From NCBI RefSeq assembly GCF_000247815.1, contig NC_021674.1, forward strand, positions 83,630,513 to 83,694,512: a stretch of DNA of 64,000 bases, given 5' to 3'. This DNA is from Ficedula albicollis. Taxonomy: Eukaryota; Chordata; Aves; Passeriformes; Muscicapidae. Of the stretch, positions 36,448 to 48,300 are shown in pieces. The position numbers and the translations under genes were made by a program. How positions within the stretch are numbered: position 1 is the stretch's first letter; every line of letters begins with the position of its first letter. The notes beneath the pieces were generated by a model. The model made no database searches, was not told the DNA's origin, and was given only the letters and a program-made list of their open reading frames with translations.

Positions 36448-38562
36448 GAGATATAAATCACTATGACAAACACTCTGTGTAAGTAGATCTGTTGCACACA
36501 GGAATGTGCAGAAAGCAAGCACTGCTGAACTTCCCCAGTGTATGGTACAGACTTTAAACATGGTCATCAGAGGCTGGAAACTGACACTTGATTTTAGCCA
36601 TAACATTAAAATACAATTTTTCTTGAAGCTTTGAAGAAGCTTTCCTAGGTGAAAAAAATTAATCATTTATTCTTACAACTCAACCACTTTCTTTCTTATC
36701 CTTAACCAAAACTTTACTCTGTGTTATCTCCCTCCCAAAAACACTGTTTTCTCTAAGGATTGCACCTTTCCCTGGTTTCTTGTCCGGCATTAAGTAACAT
36801 CCAGCAAGCCACACCAATCAAGTTAAAATGTGAGCAAGCATCCCATGACAGGATTTAAAAGCTACAGATATTATGGAACGAACCTGAGGCTGACTAGAAA
36901 GGAAGAAATTTGTAAAAAGCTCTAAGCTTGTCTTGCAGTGCACTGTTCAGCAGAGACCAAGTGCAGTTTGAGAAAGCTGGGAAGAAACATTGCAAGAGGT
37001 GTTCCAGTCCTTCCAGGACCTTTCTTTCACTGCTTCTGTCTGAGAAGTACAATAAAGTTCATGATGATTTGCTGAGAAGTTAATTGCAGTTTTCTCTTTA
37101 TACAGACCTTCAGCCAAAAAGCCTCTGTAAAGTACTCTACTAATTAGGGATTCAGGAACTTTCATCAAGATCTATTGAATTTTCCCAAGCAAAGCATCCT
37201 GTATGTGCACTAAATCCATAAACCTCACTGAGATATTGTTTGGAAACACTTCAAAAGTTCATTTGAGATTTTCAAATATGTGCAACTATTCTTCATGGTG
37301 ATTGCCATCTTTATATCTATCTAGAGTTTTAACCATTGGTATGAAAAACTAGCTTCAAAACCTGTACCATTAATAGCAATATTATTTGTTATACAATGTT
37401 ATATTATATTAGTACTACACAAATAGGTAGAAAAAGGAGCTAGGTGAACTTGCCTAGGTAGCAAATGAAAAAGATGCTAATAATCTCACATTTCATATTC
37501 ATTAATGCATTAAAAAATCACAGGTCGAGATCAGATGAAATCTCATTCAACTGTGTTCTTCCACAAGCTTTTTACTTGCACTTGAAAATAGTTTTCCCCT
37601 CAGCTTCCAGTGGTTACCATGATCATTAGGATGATATTCAGTGAAGGTCTTACAAACCCCAGAAACACACATAAACACTTGTTCCCCATAAACACATAGA
37701 TATCTAAGTCACTGTCATAGTAAAACCAGAGGCAAAGGTGCAGCTGTTGCAAATGACCTCCTCATTAATTCCCAGCCTTTATCAGTGGTGAAAGGAAAAG
37801 TAACGAAATCTATAACTGAAATTGTTTCTTTAAACAAGTCTAAGCTTTTTGCAGTTTTTCACAACTTCCTGATAGATGTTACTGCTGTCTTAGGTATTGT
37901 TACTTCATTTCAGAGTAAAACATTTTAGTATAACATGGTTTCCAGCATTACCCCTCACAAGGAATTTGTAAGTATTTATTTTTAGACACAAGGTAAAGGC
38001 TGTTCCTTCTGAAAAAACAAAGCTGTTGAAGCCAGTGGGCAAACAGACAAGTCACATTAGCAGTACAAAAGAGATGTAATAAAAGTAAATGAATTGCAAT
38101 AAATTAAATAATAATATTACTTGAAAGGGACATTTGAGCAGAGAGACCTGTTGCCAAATATGCGTTCATATTTGTGGCTGTTGCCAGATGAGTCTGGCAA
38201 ACTCATTTTGAGAAACCTTGGTTTCTCAAAACCATCTGAAAGCATTAGATTTTTACCTTAAAGTCTTGTCCAGCTCCCACAACATGGCATTTACATTCAG
38301 GAGATAAACTGATCCCCTAGACTGTACTGGGACAGAACATAATCATAACGTTGATGATGTTTTAAGAAAACTGCAGCATGCCCTGGAGTAAGGTAGTGCA
38401 GTGTCATTTAAAACCACTTACACTCTTAGCTCTATGATTTGCATCTCAGTCAAAAAGAAGCAAGCTTTTTAATCAGAATAGAAAAGTAAAATCAAACATC
38501 TTTAAACATTTCAGAAATGCAAGCTAAACTAATACATTGGGCTTATTCAGAGGAAAAGTAAT
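36448..38562. other. AT-rich non-coding stretch
   Basis: No gene, RNA or repeat family was recognised. Confidence 0.5.
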
Positions 38563-38762
38563 TGTAGTGAATTGATGCTAGATGAATGTCAGGCACTCGT
38601 CAAAGCTGTTCTCCCACTCTACAGCTGGACAGGGGAGAGAAAAATAATGAAGAGTTCATGGGTTGAGACAAGGATCTGGAGAGATCACTCATCAAGTGCC
38701 GCCACAGGGAAAACAGGCTCAATTTAGAAATATTAATTAAGTATAGAGCTAAAAGAATCAGA

Positions 38763-38826
38763 GCAGGATAGCAAGTGAAATAAAACCTTCAATAGCAGGA
38801 TAACAAGTGAAATAAAACCTTCAATA
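38763..38826. repeat. Two-copy tandem duplication inside LTR C, 32-bp unit
   Basis: Copies at 38,763-38,794 and 38,795-38,826 contain CAAGTGAAATAAAACCTTCA. One G/A difference (ATAGCAAG against ATAACAAG). Copies A and B have a single block at this place. Confidence 0.9.
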
Positions 38827-39366
38827 CACCTTCCTCCCACCCCTCCCTCCTTCCCAGCTCTAGCTCATCTCCCAGCAGCACAGGGAGACAAGGAATGGGA
38901 GCTATGGTCAGTTCATTGCAGGTTGTTTCACTGTTCAGGGAGAGGAGTCTTTCCCCTGCTCCACTGCAGGGTCCCTCCCATGGGAGACAGTTCTCCATGA
39001 ATCTTTCCAGTGTGAATCCATCCCATGAACAACAGTCCTCCCCAAACTGCTCCAATATAGGTCACTCTTCCACAGGCTGCAGTCCTTCAAGGACAGGCTG
39101 CTCCCGTGGTGGCTTCTCTCTCCATGTGCATCCCACTGGGTCACAGCCTCCTCTAAGGCATCCACCTGCTCCAGTGTGGGGCTCCCCCATGGGCTGGAGG
39201 CGAATCTCTGCACCCCCTCCATGGGCTGCAGGGGCACAGCTGCCTCACCATGGGCTGCAGAGGAATCTCAGCTCCTGCCCCTCCTTCTCCACTTGGTACA
39301 TGCAGGGTTGTTCCTCTCACATGTTCTCACTTTGTTCTCTGGCTGCAATCAGAACTGCACAATAAC

Positions 39367-39711
39367 TTTCTTATTCTTTCTTCTTTCTTCTTTCTTCTTT
39401 CTTCTTTCTTCTTTCTTCTTTCTTCTTTCTTCTTTCTTCTTTCTTTCTTCTTCTTTCTTCTTTCTTCTTCTTTCTTCTTTCTTCTTCTTTCTTCTTTCTT
39501 CTTCTTTCTTCTTTCTTCTTCTTTCTTCTTTCTTCTTCTTTCTTCTTTCTTCTTCTTTCTTCTTTCTTCTTCTTTCTTCTTTCTTCTTCTTTCTTCTTTC
39601 TTCTTCTTTCTTCTTTCTTCTTCTTTCTTCTTTCTTCTTCTTTCTTCTTTCCTCTTTCTGCTTTCTTCTTTCTTTCTTCCTTCTTCCTTCTTTTTCTTCT
39701 TTCTTCTTCAA
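39367..39711. repeat. Pure pyrimidine satellite (TTTCTTC)n with 17-bp higher-order unit
   Basis: About 345 bp of only C and T. The first about 75 bp follow a 7-bp unit (TTTCTTC). From about 39,445 onward a 17-bp unit (TTCTTCTTTCTTCTTTC) repeats regularly, and the last about 60 bp are irregular. It sits where copies A and B have the short pyrimidine stretch before 'ATCTGTTAT'. Because T/C-only DNA has no stop codons, all three + frames stay open, giving spurious Phe/Ser/Leu-rich frames and Lys/Glu/Arg-rich minus frames. Confidence 0.97.
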
Positions 39712-39906
39712 TATGTTGTCACAGAGGCATGACCACCGTTTCTAAATTGCTCAGCCTTGACTGGCCGCACGTCCATCTTTGGAGTCACCAGGAATTGGCT
39801 CTGCTGGATGCAGAGGAAGCTTCTGGCAGCTTCTCACAGAAGCCACTGCTGTACCTCTCCCCCTTCCCCCACCACTGCCAAAGCTTGGCCGTGTAAACTG
39901 AGTATA

Positions 39907-42900
39907 TTAATGTAGAGAAGAAAGTGCATTTTTCGGTCCCTCTCTTAAAAACCAATCACCTACTTTTAATTTTATTTTCCCCAGATTCACCAGTCTGTCC
40001 GTGAATGTCAAAGGCAGTGAAAAATTTTCCACTCCTCACTTAACAGGGGTCTCTTTGAAGGAAAAATTTAAAGGTGCATTAGATTTTGAGTGAAGGGAGT
40101 CAAGAAGCTCATATGAAGATATAAAACAGAATTCCCCTCCAAAAGATCAAGCATATATCATTTGGCTTGATGTGAGAAACAATCTGTGAAGTTCTATAGC
40201 TTGTGCTCTGCCATAACTCACACCAGATGATCATGAGAGTCCCTTTTATTCCCAAACAAGTATGGATTTATTGTCACTATAATAAGTCTTCTTCACACTA
40301 CTTAGGCAGTGTAAAGTGCCTTTTAAGTGTGCATAAATTACATTTACTCTCACTTAAAGAACACTTTATTCTGCCACAACTGTGTTAAAGGCCTGTGATT
40401 TATGTTAAAATCAGCCCTTAAGTATTCTGGTTCTAGGTTCATAGATTAAGATGCAGGAGGTACAGATAATGTTCCCAGTCTCCCATCCCACACAATGCAG
40501 ACCATAGAATTTAATTAAAATAATTTCTCATTCAGATTTGATTAAGTGAATCATTTATACTTCAAAGGCACATCTCAAGCTGAGACTTATTGAGACCAAG
40601 TTAATTCATCATAGTTCCCATGGAGTTGTTGCAGCAACAGGCTGCCTAGAAACCTGAACCTTAATTTCCAGCTGAATTTATTCAGTGTCCACTCATAACC
40701 AGAGAATTGCATTATACATTGTCTGCTAAATGGACGAGCTCCTTACCACCAAAAACCTCTCTGCAACCTCTCTGCGCAGATAAATGTCAAATCCCTTCTT
40801 AACTGTCTCTTTAGTTAAATGTTAAGGTCTAACATATAGTGTAGGATTTCAAGGCCTTGAACAATTTGTTTAAATACTCCTTGATTTTCAACGTCTGTTA
40901 ATAAGGCAATCACAACAGATATACTGCTCACAATAATATTAGTATGTTCTACATAATGTTGCCTTCCATTTCTTGAACCTAATCCACCCAACTTTTGTAT
41001 TCCAGCACTGTTGTAATCAATATCCAGCAAAACCCCAACTTTAATGGATAGGAATGTGAAAAAAAAAGCAATATTCAATTCAATGGGTTCAAAGCACCCT
41101 GCTTTTTATTCTAATAGCCCTGCCAAGAACAGAAAAGATCATCCTGTGCTACATATTCCAAGTGCTTAGTTCCACTCTCAGGAGACTCATCTGGTGCTCT
41201 TCCAAGAAAAGATTAAGTAGGCACTTTTTATTTTTCTTCATTTTTAAATTTATACTTTGGGTGGTACAATTATTACCCCATTTATAGAACTTCTGTTGTA
41301 GAAACATCAAAAGGCAATCTATATTTAACATATTGAGCACATAAAAATGCTGTGTAAGGATGTGTGGTTCTATGTTCTGGGCAAGCGATTGGTTTTGACA
41401 CCTCAGATCACATTTCAGAAATGTGGAAAAATTATTCTGCTCTGTACCACTTGGAGTGTTAGAAAAGTCCTTGAAGGATTCATTTTTACTTAGTCTAAGT
41501 GAAAAAGACAAGGTGGTACCAGGTAGGGCAAATGAAACAGCCAAGGTGAAAGAAACAATTAAGGAAGTGAAATTTCTTAAATCCCTCAGCAAGGCAGCAA
41601 AATTCTGCTGGCACAGCTGGTTTTTTTTTAAGTAAGTTTGTTCTCTGTTTCCATGTCCTGCACGTATCTGCAAGAACAATACCAGTATCACTTATCTGCA
41701 GTCTGTGCTGGAGACGTCAGCCACTCCAACACATCAATGAAAGAAGAAATTCGATGAAGTACATCTCACAAAGACCAACTGCAGTATTGCAGCATAAATC
41801 TACATGTTTTTACTGGAGTGCTGGTGGCAAATCAGGCAGTAACGATCCTCAATTATAAAATGTTTTTGGGAAACACTGATTTCACATTGTTCATCGCCAT
41901 CTGTCAGAGTTGCAGTGGATATCATCAAAAGCAGCTGCTGTCTTTTCCATTTCAGGCTCAAAGTATATTAAGAAGTCCAAAGATGTGCATTGTCTTGGCA
42001 CTGAAAATTAAGAATTTAACTTGTGTGTTTGATACTTAAGTTTTCCAACCATTCCACACACAGTGTTTAAGCACAAATGCTGTCTTCTCCAAGTTACACC
42101 ATCAAAGAAAATTTATGATTACATATAGAGAGGCTGAAAAAAAATGAGCATTTTTCAAATGAAAACATATGCCTTTATTTGCTGACACGCTCTGATGATT
42201 TGAAATATTCAGAGTGTTGGTTATAGCTTGCTGTATTTTTCCTTACTGTCATTTAAAGCTATAAAGCACCATCTAAATAAGGTTATATTCCTTCTGCCTC
42301 TTGGTCCTCATTTTCGTTACACCATCAGTGTTTGAAGGAATGCTTTATATTCCTTTAGGAATGTCTTTGCAGCCAGGCGTAATTGTATTTTATCGTTCTG
42401 ATAGGAGAATTACAATGTGATTTTCCTCTTTTGCTAGAGGAAAGCAAGATGGAAAGAAGAGAGTTAGAATTCATTAAGAACTGCAAAGGGATGTTGCAGT
42501 TGCAGTTTTCCATCTAAGATTAACTCCATCCCCACAGTGTTTCTGAACAATGTAACTTGAGACACCACTCTGAACTGATCCAATTCAAGTTTTGAAGCAA
42601 CTTTGCACCAAAAAAAACTAATAAATGTTCTGCACTTCTTTCAGGCAGACTTTAGTGTCTGGGTTTCCTGTGAGTTCTTCAAACACATTGATGTGAGAAA
42701 ATCTTCCTTAGATACCACTGTGATGCTATCTAGGCCTAAGATTTTTCTAGATACTGAGAAAAATAGGCAAGTAAGGACAAGGCCCAGGAACAATATCTAT
42801 ATTTTGGGAGAAATAAAAATATGAAGGAAAGAAATAATTAGAAAAGGCTACTGAGGAGAAGTAAAAACTTTATGTAGATTGCTATGAAGCCTGAATTGCC

Positions 42901-44470
42901 CAAGCTTTCTTTGTTATTTACTCCTCATTGTTTATTTTCAGAAATATTTTAACTAAACTATTTTTAGCAGTGTGCTAGACTTCTCTAGAGCACAAACCCT
43001 GCTGAGACATATTGCTCACTGGCTACAGATGTTCTGCTGCACACCAGGCACAGCAATATCCTGCATGTTTTCATTGCTGGAAGACTGTGCTTTGACCAGG
43101 CAGTGTTAATTAAAAGATGCTCTTTGAACACTATAAGGATATTGGAAAGTCATAGACAAAGTGGGGGACATAAAAGAAGACTTTTTCATTTCTTTGTCCA
43201 GGAAAATTGAATTTGTAGAAGAAAATCCATGGGGGAATCCTGTTACAGACCATTATTCTAAAATATTGCAGTTTCTCCACTTTGTACAACCCAGTAACTA
43301 TACACAGTAATTGAAATTTATTCTTAAGGAACAGGAAAATTTTCTTCTTTTTGATGGTTTCTGCTAGTCACAGAGAACTCTACAATAACCCAGGTAAGAG
43401 TGGTGTAGGCATTTGGAAGCTGGGAAAACAACCTGATCCACAGCTACAGGCAGCTGTTTATTTTTTAGTCTAAGATTTACAGTGAAGAAAAAAGCATTGC
43501 AGTGCACAGAAAAGGAAAATAATGCTCCCTGATTCTGCTGCAAGTCAACATTCATATTTCTGGATACACTAAAGTGACCACTGACCTGGGGACCAGGGAA
43601 GAACAAACATGAAAACAAAGTGATGTAAACAAGTCTGCAGTTATTATTATTTTTTACTTTGTAGGGCTATGATCTCACAGCCTTCCACAGCTGCCAGGCT
43701 AATGATTTGCAAACCTGATTAATTGTGGAAGATTACTTATCTATCTTTAAATCACTGTACAGAAAAATTAGTTTAATGTTATTTGGATCTTCTGAGCAGA
43801 TTGGTAATCCTAATACAGCAATACATTCTTAAGACAGTTTGATTTTGCAATGCTTGCATTGACCATTTATTCTGTGGGCCAGAATGCATCTAGCTTTCTC
43901 TCACTCACTTCTCACATTGTACTAGAGCAGCACTGACAGCAGTGCAGTTGCCATGTCTGAGATGCTTTCAATGAGACAAGAGCATGGAAAGTCACCAAGG
44001 AGAAACATTCAAGGAATGCAAGTCCCAAATACTAACTATTAAAGTAAAATCATGGAAATTTACACCATCACACATTTGAAACTCTCTGTTAAACTATTTT
44101 CTCTTTCTATTCATTGAGTTAGTAGATTTTTTTCAGAGTTCCAGTGGCAGAAATAGCCTCAAAAAGACTGCATTCCAGAGTCAGATAAATGGAGAGAAAA
44201 TGTGTAGGCAGCATGTAGAGTCAAGGAAGATGGACATTAGAACTGAGTATGCCCTTTTTCTGAGCTTCATGATGGCATCAACAGTACATCTAAAAAAAAA
44301 GACTGAAATTGTGCAGAGAAGACAGGGGAGTTAAGTGCAGACTATCTGCAAAGGCAGCAGGAAACACAAAGCCAATAGTTTTATCCTTTCACTCCCAAAT
44401 CGCTGAGCAGGCATACTATCAACTCTCTCTTTTACTAGTTTCAACTTATACAGTAAGAGGTGTGATTATT
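39907..44470. other. AT-rich non-coding stretch
   Basis: No gene or repeat family was recognised. The interval 41,149-41,691 (minus) is open for 180 codons, and 41,423-41,635 (+) for 70 codons over part of the same DNA. Neither product resembles a family I know, and overlapping opposite-strand frames argue for chance. Confidence 0.45.
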
Positions 44471-44540
44471 ATGGATGAGGATGGTCATGATGATGGTAAT
44501 AATAATAACAACAACAATAATGATGATAGTAATAATAATA
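44471..44540. repeat. GAT/AAT/AAC trinucleotide microsatellite
   Basis: An imperfect run of GATGATGGT, AATAATAATAAC, AACAACAATAAT, GATGATAGTAATAATAATAG. In the + frame it reads as Asp/Asn repeats, which explains the Asn-rich open frame there. Confidence 0.9.
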
Positions 44541-45202
44541 GTGACACAAAAGTAGAAGAATAAAAAAAAAGAGAAAAGTACAAGTTAGAATTTTAGGGCA
44601 TCACTTGCCTAAAGGCCCTTATCTACCCACTGTAACTGTAAGCCCCCTTAACTGATAGTCCTATATTAATAGCACAGCAAGGGCATAAAAATATAAATAC
44701 TCTTTCAAATTTTTAGGTATTTTGTTAAAAAAATCTGAAGTGAGATGACAATGACAGTTCTGTTAGAATCCAAATTTCTTTTCTGTGACTGTAAACACAT
44801 TAAAATACAGACAAGCGCACAGTATTTTTCATTAACACCTCCAAAGCATAAGGGCTGGTTTCTCTTTAGCCAATTTTTCCCAAACCTTTACAGTTATTCA
44901 GGGATCTCAAGACCCATGTTGTTTTTCCCTTTCAAAACCTGCCTTATACACACACCTGTCCCTATTGACACAAATCCAGTTTAGTCTCTAAACTGAATTA
45001 TTGCAGTGAAAATCCTGTGTATATTGTATAAAACTAATAATGCCAAATAGGAAATCAAATGACACCAACACTTTTAATAAAGCTGAACATTAAGCTGAAA
45101 ATATTCATGCCCTGACAGAGGGTGCTGAGGGCTGAGTGTATATTCAGAAGTTTCTGGGAACACTCATTATCAGGGAGAGCCACTCAGTTCCCTGTCAAAT
45201 TG
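44541..45202. other. AT-rich non-coding stretch
   Basis: Nothing was recognised between the microsatellite and the minisatellite. Confidence 0.45.
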
Positions 45203-45346
45203 TTGATATGTCCCACTTTCACTTTCCAAAAAAACCCCAGTTCTGGAGGATGATTGATATGTCCCACTTTCACTTTCCAAAAAAAAACCCAGTTCTGGAG
45301 GATGGACTTTCACTTTCCAAAAAAACCCCAGTTCTGGAGGATGACT
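45203..45346. repeat. Three-copy minisatellite, 51-52 bp unit, last copy shortened
   Basis: Copies start near 45,203, 45,254 and 45,305. Each contains ACTTTCACTTTCCAAAAAAA and CCCAGTTCTGGAGGATG. The third lacks the TTGATATGTCCC lead. The A run varies from 7 to 9. This is the only local duplication in the window with more than two copies of a unit above 30 bp. Confidence 0.93.
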
Positions 45347-45349
45347 TCT

Positions 45350-48300
45350 AAACCTTCCCTCATCACTTTGCTCTCTGTGTGCATGCTGTCCTCAAAAACA
45401 GTTTTCCACCAAGCAGCAGGTGCTGACTGCAAGACTTAATAGTGGTGGCCATTCATTTAAACAGAGGGATGGCCCCAAATTTGTATTAGCTGAGAGTGGA
45501 ATAACAGCACAAGCTCTTCATGTTGGGCTCCTGCATTCACAAATATTGCATCTGTTGCTCTCCATCCCGCAGACAGAGCAATTTCCACCTTCCATCACTT
45601 CTGAGCTCATCTTCTGCAACCAGGACTTCATGTGAATGAGCATAAAAGCAGCTGTAGCAGGGAAGAGTATCAGGATCTCGTGGCCCTTGTCTTTTTCCCT
45701 AAGGAAAGGACAGTCAGGAGGAGCAGCATCTGTTCCTCCAGGGTACCTCTGTGGAGCACTAACCTGGGTGCAGAAGTGAGGCTGCAATTCCTTCTAGCCC
45801 TGCATACCATGACCATGCCTGGGACAGCAGGCTTGGTAACTTTAGTGTAGATTAAGGCATTAGAGAGGATATAGAGTAGATGAAGGATCCTCCACACAAA
45901 ATGCCTTGTGTCCTGATTAACTCCTGCTATGCTGTACCACTTGCTAGGGTAGACATAGACTAACTTAAAGAACTGGTCATTTCCCCTCAGAGAGGAGAGA
46001 CAAGGCACTGAAAATTCCGCCTGTCTACGAACAGATTGTCCTTTGTGGAGACCATGGCATCAACTGAGCTCCTGAAACAGGTATTACAGTCTGGTCTATG
46101 TTAGATGCTACAAAACTTGGGTTTGCTGGGAAAACTCACAAAGTGGATTGAGGGGGAATTGAAAGAATGTTAAGGAGCTCATCTTGGAGAGTGATGGGAT
46201 ACTCCAAGATATTTTTAATCTTTTTTTTTTTTTAACCAGTCTATCCTTCTTGAGTTGTAATGAAGTTGTGTTTGCCAGGACAGAAGTCACAAGGTGGTAA
46301 AACCAGATTAATTCTCCTTACAACAGTAATGGACATTTTAAGAGATCCCCTGTAGTCCATTTTCTGATTAACAATGTAGCCAACACAAAGGAATATAGAT
46401 CACACCTAATATGACTTTGAAGTCACAAGTGGTTGCAGCTGAGTCTTTGCTATAAGAACTGAAAATGGAAAATGTGACTTCTTAAAAAAAAAAATAGTCT
46501 TCATTAAGTATCTAAGATAGGAATGAGACTTTCATCCTGTGTGGCTGAACTCCCAGTGAGACTTTTTGCATCTCATCACTTTTATCCAGAACCTGTGTAA
46601 CCCCTGCCAAGCAGTTTCCATCTCTGTCACAATTTCTGCTCCTTTACTCTGCCCCCAAATCTGGCAGTATGTTCCCCAAATAAGCAATATTGGAAAAAAT
46701 AGTTATTTTCGTTTTTTGTTGCAAGAAGTTTCCAGTGTGTTTATTGTACTATGTGGTCTTTCCTCTTCTGGAGCTGGGATGCTGCTAATAGTGAGGAAGT
46801 TTTATTTATCTCAGATTACAAATCTTAGCAATAACCAATTTATTCCTGCATGTACTTGGAGACCACTGGATCTCTAAACCACAGGTCAGTGCAGAATTGA
46901 GTGCAGCTGTCAAGAAACTCCCGGGGGTTTCCAAATTGTTGCATAGAGGATTAGGTGGTTTCAATTCTGTGCTCACTGTAGCTGAGCTGGGAAAATCCTC
47001 TCTAAACCCCAAACTTCAAAACAAGACTGTAAGCAGTGGTTTTGTGCCAGATAATGTAAGCTTACCTTGTAAGTAAAAATCTGGCAAATGGAGTTTTAGA
47101 ACTCCATAATCTAGGAATTAGGTAGGCTCAAAGATTAATAAATGACAATATTATGCAATATATAGAGCAGAAGGCACAGATAAGGACATATAGCATTAGA
47201 GAGGCTACCAAATTCATCTCCCATCCCACACCAGGACTTAACTACACATTAGTTAATACTGGTGGAAGATGTTTACTCAACTTACTCTTTAAGAGCTTGG
47301 TTGGTGGATTCAAGTAACTGTTAGCAAGTCCAGTTATGAAAAAAAGTATGCATTTGCATTGATACCCATTTCTCATCTAGACAAAAAGCAATCCATAGAC
47401 ATCCTTTCTTCGAACAGTGTAAATGAGTTACTGAATTAAGCAAGGTTACTTAATTAAGCAAGGAAACTAAAATATTTTAAAGATTAGATTTTAGAGGAGA
47501 ACTATCCAGCACAAATCACTGCTTACCGCAGCAGTCTGCCTTTCAGAGGAAAGAGGAGCAACAGAGAAATTTCTCCCCCCTTGTCCAGTGTGACTGATAA
47601 ACATTCCTTCCTTACAAACTGTCTCATGCAAGAAAGGTATTGCAAATATAAAGGTTGCCTTTAGGTTTTAAGTAGCCCATATTGCCAAGCATTGGCATTG
47701 AAGTTTTGAGGACTGGGGTTTTGAGAATTTTTCTAATCCTCTGGAGAGGGTTTTTAGCTGCTCTTAACTTTTATGGATATTGTTATTGTTCTAATCATGC
47801 CCTCATAAATGCTTAGAAGAGAAGAAAATCTTCTTCTGAGAACACTCTGACTAATAGTTTGAGATTCAATATATTTTTTAATTAGGACTGTGGGCACTAG
47901 AGAAGCTTAAACAAACTTGAGAGTCAGAATAAAGTCCAGAGGGCTTTGCTAAAATATCCTGGAAAATCTTAAATCTTAAATTTAAAACACCACCAGTGTT
48001 TTAAAGCTGTTTCACATGAAAATATCTTTGACAATAAATTATAAAAAAGATTGAATCTCAGGTATAAATCAAAAGTTCTGCAATCAGAAAGTAACATATG
48101 CTGTTACTGGAAGAGCAATGAATTAATTTATGCACTATTTATGCTAATTAGAATGTTTCTCACTTTGTTTACTGGGTGTTCTAAAAACACTTACCTGAAC
48201 AAGTACAAATTACTATCAGTGATTCTTAAAGACATAGAAATTATCATATAAAATAAAATCTGATGTCTTCTGAAACCAGTACTTTGGAACACTGGGGTAA

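Larger units (their letters stand above)
38563..39906 (-). mobile_element. Endogenous retrovirus LTR, copy C (solo, with satellite expansion)
   Basis: Same family and orientation as copies A and B. The + left edge is TGTAGTGAATTGATGCTAG, followed by CAGCTGGACAGGGGAGAGAAA, GGAGAGATCACTCATCAAG, the 'GGGTCCCTCCCATGGGAGACAG' type units, GGGCTGCAGGGGCACAGCTGC, and the right edge GTGTAAACTGAGTATA. The flanking pentamers GTAAT (38,558-38,562) and TTAAT (39,907-39,911) match at four of five bases, consistent with a mutated 5-bp target-site duplication as in ERVL-type insertions. The pyrimidine tract, which is short in copies A and B, is here a satellite of about 340 bp. No viral genes are present. 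Confidence 0.85.

Noticed and set aside
39176..39745. Frames of 120-189 codons, Phe/Ser/Leu-rich on + and Lys/Glu/Arg-rich on -
   Set aside because: They are produced by the pure pyrimidine satellite, which has no stop codons in any + frame.
45203..45346. CRISPR-like array of regular repeats
   Set aside because: The copies are adjacent without unique spacers and the context is an animal genome, so it is a minisatellite.
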